DNA of 33,959 nucleotides from Bacteroidota bacterium (GTDB lineage: Bacteria > Bacteroidota > Rhodothermia > Rhodothermales > UBA10348): positions 1-33,959 of the forward strand of contig JADFHF010000038.1 of NCBI GenBank assembly GCA_022567305.1, given 5' to 3'. Below are positions 7,991 to 16,330 of this stretch, piece by piece. Both the position numbers and the translations under genes were made by a program. The notes beneath the pieces were generated by a model, which was given only the letters and a program-made list of their open reading frames with translations, had not been told where the DNA came from and searched no databases. The first letter of the stretch is position 1; the number at the start of each line of letters is the position of its first letter.

Positions 7991-8521
7991 ATGATACGCA
8001 CGCAACTCAGTTTGTTGATTCTGTTCATATTTGCGACTCCGGTGTTTGCACAGGATTTGCCTCGAGCAGAAGACGTCACGACTCTTGACGGCATGATGAA
8101 AGCGTATTATGAGGTGGTTTCAGCTCCAGCCGGGCAACCGAAACAATGGGCGCGGGATCGGTCTCTGCACCATCCGGAAGCTCAAGTTGCCATCGTTCGT
8201 ACGAATTCAGAAGGCAATCCCGAGGTCGCCGTAATGACACTGGCTGATTTTCATGGTCCTGGGGATGGTGCTTCTAGTACCGGGTTTTTCGAGTATGAAA
8301 TCAATCGCGTGGTGAAGAAGCACGGGAGTAATATTCACGTTTGGAGTACGTACGAGTGGAGAAGCGAGGAGAATGGTCCCGTCGGAGGTCGAGGTGTGAA
8401 TAGTATTCAGCTCGTTCATGATGGAACCCGCTGGTGGATCGTGTCCTGGCTATTTGACGGATCGCGCGATGCCCCACCCGTCGAAGATGCTTATCTGCCG
8501 GAAGAGAGGTGGGGAAATTAG
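7991..8521 (+). CDS. secreted NTF2/SnoaL-like protein of unknown function
   Basis: The 176-residue product starts with a clear signal peptide (LSLLILFIFATPVFA, cleavage before QDLPRAED). The mature part of about 155 residues has the cone-shaped NTF2-like pattern. A helix TTLDGMMKAYYEVVSAPAG comes first, then RDRSLHHPEAQVAIV, paired strands FFEYEINRVVKKHGSNIHVWSTYEWR, and a final GVNSIQLVHDGTRWWIVSWLFD. The last motif is typical of DUF4440/SnoaL-like proteins. No catalytic residues can be named. It probably acts in the periplasm. It lies between ferritin and trmB with short gaps, so a shared transcript is possible without implying a shared job. Confidence 0.7.
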   Translation: MIRTQLSLLILFIFATPVFAQDLPRAEDVTTLDGMMKAYYEVVSAPAGQPKQWARDRSLHHPEAQVAIVRTNSEGNPEVAVMTLADFHGPGDGASSTGFFEYEINRVVKKHGSNIHVWSTYEWRSEENGPVGGRGVNSIQLVHDGTRWWIVSWLFDGSRDAPPVEDAYLPEERWGN

Positions 8522-8548
8522 CGTCACGCGCAAAGCCCCATCTACTCG

Positions 8549-9517
8549 ATGAAGCCCCGTGCAAGATTGGACGATAGGATGATCATCAGACCCGGTCATC
8601 TGACCTTTCCACTCGATATTAAGATCCTGTTTCAGCGTTCCGGTCCGTTTGTTCTCGAGATCGGATTTGGGGATGGAAATTATTTGGCCCGGCTCGCGAA
8701 CGAGAACCCCACCTGGAACCTACTCGGTGTAGAAGTATCAATGGGATCCATGTGGCGGGCCTATCGGCGCATGAAGAGGGAGCGCCTCTCGAACGTTCGA
8801 TTGTTTCATGGAAATGGCCGTTTCGTCATAAGAGAGACCATTGCTCCAAAGGCGCTTGAGGCGGTCTATGTAAACTTTCCAGACCCATGGCCGCGTAAGA
8901 AGCATTGGAGAAACCGTCTTTTGCAGTCTTCTTTCTTTGAGCTGGCTTCGACCAAACTCGTGGACGGAGGATGGATCGCCCTGACGACGGATCATGAGGA
9001 GTATTTCGAGTACGCCCAGCGGGAAGCCGATCGATCCGGTGTATTCGAGATTGAAGAGCAAACCGCACCAAGGGCGTCTCTTCTCACCAAATACGCGATG
9101 AAATGGCAAGAGCAGAAGAAACCCATATACCACGTCTTGTTCAGGAAGAGTGGAGAAGCGATTTTACAACCTGGCCTCGTTCAACTGGCAGATATGCAGC
9201 ACGCAGTATTAAACGGTGATCTCGCCTCCGTCGGCAAGTTTTCCAAGCTTGTCCATTCGTTCGAAGGAGGACAGGTCATCGTGCTCGACGCCTTCAGGGA
9301 ATTGTCCAGCAACGGACTGCTGTTCAAAATCCTGGTGGAGGAATCGGATCTTCGACAGGAAATAATTGTCGAGGCATGGGAAAAATCGGATGGCATCTAT
9401 GTTGGCCTTCAACCCTTTGGTGATCCACTCGGTACGAGAGGGGTGAAGGAAGCGGTTCGAGTCGTTGTCGACTGGCTCGTCGGTCAGGGAATGGAACTGA
9501 AACAGACGTGGATTTAG
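8549..9517 (+). CDS. trmB: tRNA (guanine-N7-)-methyltransferase with extra C-terminal domain
   Basis: TrmB uses S-adenosylmethionine to methylate N7 of G46 in tRNA. The SAM site is VLEIGFGDGNYLARLA. Further motifs are LLGVEVS, NVRLFHGNGRF, the family signature VYVNFPDPWPRKKHWRNRLL, and the distal LTTDHEEYFEYA. These motifs end near residue 200, where most TrmB proteins stop (about 210-240). Here some 120 more residues follow (EAILQPGLVQLADMQHAVL to the end), with predicted strands and helices but no recognised motif. Start choice is open: ATG 8549 (used here) or ATG 8579 (MIIRPGHLTFP), which sits right after gacgatagg and may be the real start. The gene converges on accC with 12 bases between stops. 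Confidence 0.9.
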   Translation: MKPRARLDDRMIIRPGHLTFPLDIKILFQRSGPFVLEIGFGDGNYLARLANENPTWNLLGVEVSMGSMWRAYRRMKRERLSNVRLFHGNGRFVIRETIAPKALEAVYVNFPDPWPRKKHWRNRLLQSSFFELASTKLVDGGWIALTTDHEEYFEYAQREADRSGVFEIEEQTAPRASLLTKYAMKWQEQKKPIYHVLFRKSGEAILQPGLVQLADMQHAVLNGDLASVGKFSKLVHSFEGGQVIVLDAFRELSSNGLLFKILVEESDLRQEIIVEAWEKSDGIYVGLQPFGDPLGTRGVKEAVRVVVDWLVGQGMELKQTWI

Positions 9518-9529
9518 GTCGTCTGGTTC

Positions 9530-11071
9530 TCAGTCGGATCCGGGCAGGCGTTTCGGTCGCCCCCGGTTTTTTCGCCAGGTACTGAATTCTCTCTCGGGGA
9601 CTGGTCTTGCTCCATTTAAGGAGATTTCAGACCGGGGTGAGCCGGGAGACCAGATCGAAGCAGCTGCTTTCGCCAGTATTTCTTCGAACTCCGGATCGTG
9701 TTCGGGCTTTGCCATTGCATTGAAATGCTGGTCCACAAAGTGGGTGGAATAGTTCCCCGATTGAAACGATTCGTGCCGCAGAACGAACTGACAGAACGAT
9801 ATCGTGGTGGGGACACCGGCAATTTCGTACTCACCAAGCGCGCGTCTCATCCTGCCGATGGCCTCGGCTCGATCGGCTCCCCATGTGGTAACCTTGGAGA
9901 TCATCGGGTCGTAGTGCACACTTACGTCGTCTCCCTGTTCGACGCCGGAATCTACACGGACGCCAATTCCGCCCGGAGGTCGATGCCTGATTAGCGGGCC
10001 GGGACTCGGTAAAAAACTATTCGACGGATCCTCGGCATAAACTCTACACTCGATTGAATGCCCATTAATCGACAAATCTTCCTGTTTCCAGGGAAGCGGG
10101 TTTCCCTCCGCGATTCGGATTTGTTCTCGAACCATGTCGATACCCGTAATCCATTCTGTGACGGCGTGTTCTACCTGTAGACGCGTATTCATTTCCATGA
10201 AATAGAAAGTGCCCTCAACGTCCAGCAGAAATTCGATGGTTCCGGCTCCGACATATCCACAGGAACGAGCCGCATCGACTGCAACTTGACCCATTTGCTC
10301 TCGCATGGGAGTCGTCATTATCGGCGATGGCGCTTCCTCAATCACCTTCTGGTGACGCCGTTGGATCGAACATTCCCGTTCGAATAAGTGAACAATGTTT
10401 CCATCCTGGTCGGCCAGAATCTGAAATTCGATATGACGGGATTCGACGATATATTTCTCGATGAAAACACGATTATCACCGAATGCCGCCAAGGCTTCAC
10501 GGCCGGCGGCCTCGAACGCTGCGTGAAATGACTCTGACTCATGTACGATACGCATTCCTTTCCCGCCCCCGCCGGCAGACGCCTTGATCAGAACCGGAAA
10601 TCCGATTTCGTCTGCAAGCGAAAGGGCTTGGTCGACGTCCTCAATCGAATCAACCGTTCCGGGCGTCATGGGTACGCCCGTTTCCTCCATCATAGCACGA
10701 GCGGTTGTCTTATCGCCCATCGTACGAATGGTATCGGCCGACGGGCCGATGAAGCAGACCCCCGCTTTTTCACACGCCGCAGCAAAGTTGGCATTCTCAG
10801 CCAGAAATCCATATCCGGGATGAATCGCGTCGGAGCCGGATTCTTGAGCAATCTCCAGTACCCGTTCTTGTCTGAGGTACGAATCGCTAGACGAAGGAGC
10901 TCCCACATGATAGGCCTCGTCTGCCATCCGTACGTGGGATGCGGTTCGATCTGCATCGCTAAAAACAGCAACCGACCGAATACCCATTTCTCGACAGGTT
11001 CGAATGATGCGGACCGCGATTTCACCACGGTTGGCGATCAAAATCTTTCGGATGGACCGATGGTCAGACAT
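9530..11071 (-). CDS. accC: biotin carboxylase subunit of an acyl-CoA (acetyl/propionyl-CoA) carboxylase
   Basis: Biotin carboxylase adds CO2 from bicarbonate to biotin on a carrier protein, using ATP, as the first step towards malonyl- or methylmalonyl-CoA. The protein begins MSDHRSIRKILIANRGEIAVRI, giving the start at ATG 11071; an upstream in-frame ATG at 11179 adds 36 unconvincing residues. ATP-grasp features are KASAGGGGKGMR (glycine-rich loop), FIEKYI, HIEFQIL, ERECSIQRRHQKVIEEAPS, and EMNTRLQVEHAVTE with the metal and catalytic residues. At 513 residues it is longer than E. coli AccC (449). The tail after about residue 455 carries no MKM biotin site, so the carrier is a separate protein. 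The enzyme could serve acetyl- or propionyl-CoA; the sequence does not decide. Confidence 0.92.
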   Translation of the reverse strand: MSDHRSIRKILIANRGEIAVRIIRTCREMGIRSVAVFSDADRTASHVRMADEAYHVGAPSSSDSYLRQERVLEIAQESGSDAIHPGYGFLAENANFAAACEKAGVCFIGPSADTIRTMGDKTTARAMMEETGVPMTPGTVDSIEDVDQALSLADEIGFPVLIKASAGGGGKGMRIVHESESFHAAFEAAGREALAAFGDNRVFIEKYIVESRHIEFQILADQDGNIVHLFERECSIQRRHQKVIEEAPSPIMTTPMREQMGQVAVDAARSCGYVGAGTIEFLLDVEGTFYFMEMNTRLQVEHAVTEWITGIDMVREQIRIAEGNPLPWKQEDLSINGHSIECRVYAEDPSNSFLPSPGPLIRHRPPGGIGVRVDSGVEQGDDVSVHYDPMISKVTTWGADRAEAIGRMRRALGEYEIAGVPTTISFCQFVLRHESFQSGNYSTHFVDQHFNAMAKPEHDPEFEEILAKAAASIWSPGSPRSEISLNGARPVPEREFSTWRKNRGRPKRLPGSD

Positions 11072-11137
11072 GAAAAGGGGCTTCCGCTGATGGCATGAAA
11101 TATGTACCATAGTACGGAGCGCAATAATAGGATCAAT

Positions 11138-11154
11138 CCTGCAATAATTGCAGG
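11138..11154. promoter_or_regulatory. 17-bp inverted repeat between divergent accC and dnaJ-like gene
   Basis: The sequence cctgcaataattgcagg has perfect 7-bp arms around taa. It lies 67 bases upstream of the accC start and 80 bases upstream of the dnaJ-like start, so it could be an operator for either. A second short repeat, cgtca-tttg-tgacg, follows at about 11175-11190. Neither resembles the CIRCE heat-shock element. Function is inference. Confidence 0.3.
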
Positions 11155-11233
11155 GATTAATGCCGAATCCAAGCGTCATTTGTGACGATTTGACTCGGAT
11201 GCGGGCTAAGACGAAGGCAACTGCGAAATTTGA

Positions 11234-12163
11234 ATGGCTGCTCTCAAAGACTATTACCGAGTATTAGGGGTCAAGGAGGACGCCGGCAAAGCTGAAATCA
11301 AGAAAGTATTTCGGAAGCTGGCTAGAGAATTTCACCCCGATCGCAATCAGGACAAGCCTGGAGCTGAGGAAAGGTTTAAGGAAGTACAGGAAGCGTATGA
11401 GGTTCTTTCCAACGATGCCAATCGAAGAAAATACGACCGCGTGCGAAAGAATCCCTTCGGCGGAGGATTCGAGGGAATGTTTACCTCTGGTCGTGGAGAG
11501 CAGTTTTATCAGGCTCCTGACGGCACGTTTGTACGGGTCGATGATCCCGGTGGGCGCGGCGGATATCGTTCAGAGGGTCCTCTCGGAGGTCTCGGTGATA
11601 TATTTTCCCAGTTTTTTGGGAGTGGCGAGCCTGCGCAACGGGAAAAAGGAAGGCGCTCTACAACGGATACCAAGCGAACCGTACGGCTGTCATTCAAGCG
11701 TATGCTCACCGGCGGTAAGGTGCGAATCGAGGTTGGCGGGAAAAAGATTCAGGTTCCTTTTCCGAAAGGGGTTCACGACGGGTATCGCGTACGTGTACCG
11801 GGGAAAGGACGGGTGGGCCCCGATGGCAGACCGGGTGACCTGTACGTAACCTTTCGTGTAACAGAGCACCACGACTTCGAGCGGACGGGAAACGATATCC
11901 ATACTCGAGTTTCAATCTCGGCGATGGATGCGATTTTGGGTGTTTATCGCAGCGTGAACAGTCCATATGGGAAGAAGATCAAGCTTCGACTTCCGGCAGG
12001 TGTTCAACCCGGGGAGGTATTGCGTGTTCGAGGTCAAGGAATCGAAACGGAAAAGGGGAAAGGTAATTTGCTGGTCCACGTCCAGGTAGAGATTCCCACA
12101 AACCTGACGAAAGAACAACGCGAAACGTTAGAGCTCGCCGCCAAGGCTGCGGGTATCCGATAG
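11234..12163 (+). CDS. cbpA: CbpA-type DnaJ co-chaperone (J domain plus C-terminal domains, no zinc finger)
   Basis: J proteins stimulate the ATPase of DnaK and hand it substrates. The J domain covers residues 6-68 with the essential HPD at 34-36 (REFHPDRN). A glycine-rich linker (NPFGGGFEGMF and SEGPLGGLGDIFSQFFGSG) follows. Then come the two C-terminal peptide-binding beta domains (KRTVRLSFKRMLTGGKVRIEV and the DLYVTFRVTEHHDFERTGNDIH segment). The four CxxCxGxG zinc motifs of full DnaJ are absent, which makes it the class B or CbpA type. The length of 309 residues fits. It is divergent from accC and is not next to dnaK. Confidence 0.9.
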   Translation: MAALKDYYRVLGVKEDAGKAEIKKVFRKLAREFHPDRNQDKPGAEERFKEVQEAYEVLSNDANRRKYDRVRKNPFGGGFEGMFTSGRGEQFYQAPDGTFVRVDDPGGRGGYRSEGPLGGLGDIFSQFFGSGEPAQREKGRRSTTDTKRTVRLSFKRMLTGGKVRIEVGGKKIQVPFPKGVHDGYRVRVPGKGRVGPDGRPGDLYVTFRVTEHHDFERTGNDIHTRVSISAMDAILGVYRSVNSPYGKKIKLRLPAGVQPGEVLRVRGQGIETEKGKGNLLVHVQVEIPTNLTKEQRETLELAAKAAGIR

Positions 12164-12226
12164 GTACATGCGTATTCAAAAGGGAAACCTGAATACCTGT
12201 CGCCGCCTGGCTGAAGCCCCTATATT

Positions 12227-12252
12227 GTTGAATAGAGCTACCCATATTCAAC
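12227..12252. promoter_or_regulatory. inverted repeat, candidate operator of the winged-helix regulator
   Basis: The arms gttgaata (12227-12234) and tattcaac (12245-12252) match perfectly around a 10-base spacer. The site ends 27 bases before the ATG of the regulator gene at 12280, where an autoregulatory operator would be expected. Arm length and spacing fit binding by a winged-helix dimer. It has no T-run and is not a good terminator for the preceding dnaJ-like gene. Confidence 0.4.
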
Positions 12253-12279
12253 CAAGATATTCTCTTCGGGAACGACACC

Positions 12280-12843
12280 ATGCCTCGGAATACCAGAGCC
12301 CCAAAACGTGTTCTCGTTTCATCGACCCTGCGCAGGGATATCCTGCAACTTCTGTCGGAGCGCGGACCGAGTTCTGTAGCGGATTTGGCTGCTGACATGG
12401 GCCGTCCAGCCGACGCCCTTTACTATCACTTCCGCCTTCTCATTAAGAACGATCTAATCGCGAAGTTCGAAACCCGCCCGTCCAGCAGGCGCGACGAAAC
12501 CATCTACACTCTTATTCGAAAACAGAACGCTAAGACTCGGGCCGATATTCAGTCGAAGTCACCCGAGGAAGCATCGTCCCTCCTCAGTACGACCGAAAAG
12601 GAATACGAAAGGGGCTTTTCCTTACCCGGCACGGTAACGCAGGGCAAGAATATCAACTTGCTGGCCAATCGCCGGTCGGTATGGCTCACCGATGACGAAC
12701 TCAAAAACTTAAAAAACCACCTTTCGGCAGTGGATGAAATACTCCAAGAAAGCCGGATGAAAAGAGATGACGGTCAACTGTATGCCTTCACGTATGTATT
12801 GTCGCCCCTTGAAATGCGCCCAATTCGTCGCCGAACCAAATAA
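12280..12843 (+). CDS. ArsR-like winged-helix DNA-binding regulator
   Basis: Residues of about 12-75 form a winged helix-turn-helix: SSTLRRDILQLLSERGPSSV, then DLAADMGRPADALYYHFRLLIKNDLI (recognition helix with the YYHF motif common in ArsR/HTH_20 proteins), then a wing FETRPSSRRDETIYTL. The C-terminal hundred residues (KEYERGFSLPGTV to the end) are of unknown type, with a late helix LTDDELKNLKNHLSAVDEIL that could be a dimer or ligand part. No cysteine metal site of classical ArsR is seen. The next gene, for the FG-GAP protein, starts 13 bases after the stop, so the two are very likely one operon. Signal and targets are unknown. Confidence 0.8.
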   Translation: MPRNTRAPKRVLVSSTLRRDILQLLSERGPSSVADLAADMGRPADALYYHFRLLIKNDLIAKFETRPSSRRDETIYTLIRKQNAKTRADIQSKSPEEASSLLSTTEKEYERGFSLPGTVTQGKNINLLANRRSVWLTDDELKNLKNHLSAVDEILQESRMKRDDGQLYAFTYVLSPLEMRPIRRRTK

Positions 12844-12856
12844 GGACAAACTAATA

Positions 12857-14551
12857 ATGAAATGCTCTCCTTGGATCGCCGCTTTCGTCCTCGTGCTCGC
12901 TCATGCTCCACGTGCAGCGGCGCAGGATGACCGCACGGTCACCTTCCAAACGGCCATGCAAAAAGTAGCGCAGGGTCAAGTAGACCAAGCCATCCACATG
13001 CTTGATTCGCTGCTCGCACGCCACGATGATTTCGCCCGTGGTTGGGCGGGTCTGGGTCAGGCTCATCGCGCAAATGGAAACGATCAGGCATCACTGACGG
13101 CCTTCCAGAAGAGCGTTGACCTGACACCGGAAAACCCCAACATGTTGTACAATCTGGGTGTCGCATATGCTCTCGTAGACGACGCGGACGGTGCATTCGA
13201 ATGGCTTCTAAGAGCTAAAGCGTCGAATGCAGTCAACCTGACGAATTTTGACGGACTCCCGGCGGCCGACCATGTTCGTGATGATTCCCGCTATCCGTCG
13301 CTCTTTCCGTCGGAGGAAGAAATGTCGGATCCATTTGTTGAAGGGGGAACGCTCCTTCAAGAGTGGCGAGGCGAAAGCTCACGAGATCAGTTCGGGTGGA
13401 TCGCACGAAATATCGGAGACGTGGACGGGGATGGAGTCAATGATCTGGTTACGTCGGCTCCAACCAGGAGCGAAGGCGCTGCGCGGGCAGGAAAGGTATA
13501 CGCTTTTTCGGGCCAGACGGGCGAACTGCTCTGGTCGAAAACAGGGACCGTCGCCAACGGTCAGCTCGGAATGGGTATCGAGTCCGCAGGCGATGTTAAC
13601 GCGGACGGAATACCGGACGTGATTGCGGCCGCACCCTATGACAACCACGTATTCGTCTATTCGGGTCGTGATGGCAAGGAGCTGTTCTCGATCGCTGGAC
13701 CTGATTCTACAGGCGTATTTGGGGCGCAAGTAAAAGGGATTGGCGATGCGAATGGTGACGGATACGGAGATCTCCTCGTGGGAGAACCCTTTCAAATTTG
13801 GGGCGCGCCCATAAAGGGAGGCTCTCTGAACCATCCCGGTCGAGCGCACGTGTACTCGGGTAAGGACGGCTCGGAATTGCTGAGTCTTTCCGGCGAGAAA
13901 GCCGGTGACGCTTTTGGTCGGGCCGTTGCCGGGCAGACGATAAACGGAACCACGTACTTCATGGTCGGGGCGCCAAACGCTGGTCCGAATTCGAGCGGGA
14001 GAACGTACGTGTACGATGATCTCTCTGGAGACCCACTCTTTGTCATCGATCCCGAAAACTCTGGAGTGAACCTTGGAGGCATGTTTCTTTCAATCATCGG
14101 TGACGTAAATGCCGATGGTACTCCGGATATGTATGCGTCTGACTGGGCTGACGCGGCTCTCGGAGCGTCCACAGGTCGGATTTACGTACACTCAGGTGCA
14201 GACGGTCAGCGTCTTCACGTTCTGGGCGGCGAGGCGGCCGGTGATGGCTTTGGGATAGGGATATCCGACGCCGGGGACGTCAATCAGGATGGCTACGACG
14301 ATCTGATCGTGGCGGCCTGGCAGCATGCCGGAGCAGCGCCATCAGGAGGCAAACTTTACGTGCATTCAGGTAAGACAGGAGAGCTTCTAAGAACATTTAC
14401 AGGCAAAATTCCGGGAGAGACACTGGGATTCGATACGACCGGGATGGGAGATGTCAACGGCGACGGCGTGGTCGATTTTCTGATCACGTCCGCGTGGAGC
14501 GTCGTGAATGGATTTCAGTCCGGTCGGATGTTTATTCTCTCGGGGAAATAG
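12857..14551 (+). CDS. secreted TPR plus FG-GAP repeat (beta-propeller) protein
   Basis: I start the gene at ATG 12857, because it gives a signal peptide (WIAAFVLVLAHAPRAAA-QDD) and AAGGAC lies about 10 bases upstream. A frame from 12767 overlaps the previous gene and lacks the signal. Residues of about 30-120 are TPR-like (GQVDQAIHMLDSLLARHDDF and PENPNMLYNLGVAYALVDDAD). From about residue 160 there are at least six FG-GAP/integrin-type repeats, each with a calcium loop such as DVDGDGVND, DVNADGIPD, DANGDGYGD, DVNADGTPD, DVNQDGYDD and DVNGDGVVD, and strands like KVYAFSGQTGELL. This predicts a calcium-bound propeller outside the cell. The C-terminus lacks a T9SS sorting tail. The function, perhaps adhesion or sensing, is unknown. 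Confidence 0.85.
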   Translation: MKCSPWIAAFVLVLAHAPRAAAQDDRTVTFQTAMQKVAQGQVDQAIHMLDSLLARHDDFARGWAGLGQAHRANGNDQASLTAFQKSVDLTPENPNMLYNLGVAYALVDDADGAFEWLLRAKASNAVNLTNFDGLPAADHVRDDSRYPSLFPSEEEMSDPFVEGGTLLQEWRGESSRDQFGWIARNIGDVDGDGVNDLVTSAPTRSEGAARAGKVYAFSGQTGELLWSKTGTVANGQLGMGIESAGDVNADGIPDVIAAAPYDNHVFVYSGRDGKELFSIAGPDSTGVFGAQVKGIGDANGDGYGDLLVGEPFQIWGAPIKGGSLNHPGRAHVYSGKDGSELLSLSGEKAGDAFGRAVAGQTINGTTYFMVGAPNAGPNSSGRTYVYDDLSGDPLFVIDPENSGVNLGGMFLSIIGDVNADGTPDMYASDWADAALGASTGRIYVHSGADGQRLHVLGGEAAGDGFGIGISDAGDVNQDGYDDLIVAAWQHAGAAPSGGKLYVHSGKTGELLRTFTGKIPGETLGFDTTGMGDVNGDGVVDFLITSAWSVVNGFQSGRMFILSGK

Positions 14552-14613
14552 TAGCGGTTCTGTATTTTCCAATTTAAATCTCGCCATATCGATCAATTAG
14601 TAAAAGAATTACG

Positions 14614-15723
14614 ATGGATCAGAGTTTTCTAAGCCAGGATATTTTCGGGTTGCCTGTACTGGAGTGGTTGAAATTAGTAGGCCTGTGGGTGGCTTTCACG
14701 GCTGTTTTTCTCCTGGTTCGACGACTCGTTTTCGGACGGTTTTCGAAACTCGCCGAACGAACAGAAAATCAGAGCAATGATATTATCGCAGAATTGCTGC
14801 ACCAAACCAAACCGTTTTTCCTGCTGATTATCGGACTTTACTTGTCCGCCGAAATTCTGACACAGGATGCCCCGGCCGTCGCCATTATTCTGCGTATCGT
14901 ATTTCTGGGACTGCTCGTTCAGGTTGGCATCTGGGGCTCATCCCTGATTGCGCAGCTGGCTCAGTGGTTTAGCGAAAAGAGTGCGGAAGATGGGGAGAGC
15001 AATATCACGGCGATCAAGGCTTTGGGGATGATCGGGCGCATGGTCATTTGGTCGATCATCATCCTGATGGCACTGGATAATTTTGGCGTCAATATCACCG
15101 CCCTCGTCGCGGGACTTGGAATTGGAAGTTTGGCCGTAGGATTGGCCCTGAAAGACGTATTTCAAGATATACTTTCGTATATCGCCATCCTGGTGGACAA
15201 GCCGTTCGCGTACGGCGATTACGTGGTTGTAGGAGATTATTCAGGTACGGTGGAACACATTGGAATTAAAACAACGAGGGTTCGGAGCCCCACGGGAGAG
15301 CTGATCGTGTTTGGCAATTCTGATCTTCTCTCCAGCCGTCTTCGAAATTACAAGAGTCTGAATGAGCGACGTGTACAGTTCAGTTTGGGTGTGACCTATG
15401 ATACTCCATACGAAAAGTTGGCTGCGATACCCGGAAAATTACAAGAGATCATTGAGGCAGAAGAAAATACCCGATTTGACCGGTCGCACCTTAAGGAATT
15501 TGGAGATTCGGCAATAATGTTCGGCTCCCAATACTACATGCTCGTCCCGGAGTATGCCACCTATTTGGACACGCAACAGTCCGTAAATTTGGCGATTCAT
15601 CGCTACTTCGAGAATGAGTCCATTGATTTCGCATTCCCGACGCAGACGATCCATGTGGAGTCTTTGCCGAAAAACGATAGTGAGTTGACTCCGATCGAGG
15701 CTACCGGCGAAGGGCCAGTTTGA
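14614..15723 (+). CDS. mscS: small-conductance mechanosensitive channel (MscS family)
   Basis: MscS channels open under membrane tension and release solutes after osmotic down-shock. The 369-residue protein has membrane segments near 20-38, 66-82, 88-110 and 136-155. The pore-lining helix is ITALVAGLGIGSLAVGLALKD (161-181), with the Gly/Ala pattern of the family. The beta domain follows (DKPFAYGDYVVVGDYSGTVEHIGIKTTRVRS and the GNSDLLSSRLRNY segment), then a mixed C-terminal domain ending IDFAFPTQTIHVES, the classical MscS end motif. There is one extra N-terminal membrane helix compared with E. coli MscS. Its 3' end overlaps the ruvA 3' end by 23 bases on the opposite strand. Confidence 0.93.
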   Translation: MDQSFLSQDIFGLPVLEWLKLVGLWVAFTAVFLLVRRLVFGRFSKLAERTENQSNDIIAELLHQTKPFFLLIIGLYLSAEILTQDAPAVAIILRIVFLGLLVQVGIWGSSLIAQLAQWFSEKSAEDGESNITAIKALGMIGRMVIWSIIILMALDNFGVNITALVAGLGIGSLAVGLALKDVFQDILSYIAILVDKPFAYGDYVVVGDYSGTVEHIGIKTTRVRSPTGELIVFGNSDLLSSRLRNYKSLNERRVQFSLGVTYDTPYEKLAAIPGKLQEIIEAEENTRFDRSHLKEFGDSAIMFGSQYYMLVPEYATYLDTQQSVNLAIHRYFENESIDFAFPTQTIHVESLPKNDSELTPIEATGEGPV

Positions 15724-16291
15724 TTAATTCTTCCGCAGAATCGGCCTCGGGGTGCTTCTTCATGACCTCCCGAAGGCTCTTGTCAGCCCCGGCTCTGGAC
15801 AGGCCGAGCGCTTCGAGGGCAGCGATGGCATCAGAGCGCGCAGATGATCCATTATCGCTTTCGGATATCCTCGAGTCCGGCAGCCCCAGATTCTCAAAAC
15901 GGTCCCGGAGTTCCACGATCAAACGCTCAGCCGTTTTCCGTCCGACACCCGGGATTCGCGTAAGCATCGCTGCGTCACCTTCTACAATTCGATTCCCGAT
16001 CTCGTTCGGACTCAGCGCCGAGAGCGCCGCGAGGGCCAGTTTCGGACCAATCCCGGATACGCCCAACAATAGATTAAATACGTTACGCTCTTCGTCCGTC
16101 GCGAATCCGTAAAGAAGAATGGCATCTTCTCTGACATGATGGTGACATTTGAGTTGAACGTTTTCACCTGCCTTTGGGAGTTTTTCATACGTGGACGTGG
16201 GAATCAGCAGTTTGTAGCCCAGTCCGTTTACGTCGATGACGGCTTCAGTGGGTTTCTTGGAAGCAAGTTGTCCGGAGACGTAGTCGATCAT
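15701..16291 (-). CDS. ruvA: Holliday junction branch migration protein RuvA
   Basis: RuvA binds four-way DNA junctions and loads the RuvB motor. The 196-residue protein has the OB-fold N-terminus (MIDYVSGQLASKKPTEAVID and VNGLGYKLLIP). Two helix-hairpin-helix motifs follow, GVSGIGPKLALAAL (77-90) and IPGVGRKTAERLIVELRD (113-130). Then come a flexible acidic linker and the RuvB-contacting C-terminal domain (DAIAALEALGLSRAGADKSL). Length is typical. It lies 39 bases downstream of nadE on the same strand, so it is probably the last gene of aroE-nadE-ruvA. No ruvB or ruvC is adjacent. Confidence 0.96.
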   Translation of the reverse strand: MIDYVSGQLASKKPTEAVIDVNGLGYKLLIPTSTYEKLPKAGENVQLKCHHHVREDAILLYGFATDEERNVFNLLLGVSGIGPKLALAALSALSPNEIGNRIVEGDAAMLTRIPGVGRKTAERLIVELRDRFENLGLPDSRISESDNGSSARSDAIAALEALGLSRAGADKSLREVMKKHPEADSAEELIKLALRR

Positions 16292-16330
16292 GCCTTATTC
16301 GTCGTTCGAGGCCAAGGATACGGCAGAATA

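Noticed and set aside
15701-15723. Frameshift or fusion at the mscS/ruvA junction
   Set aside because: Both proteins end with normal C-termini for their families, so the 23-base convergent overlap is simply compact packing.
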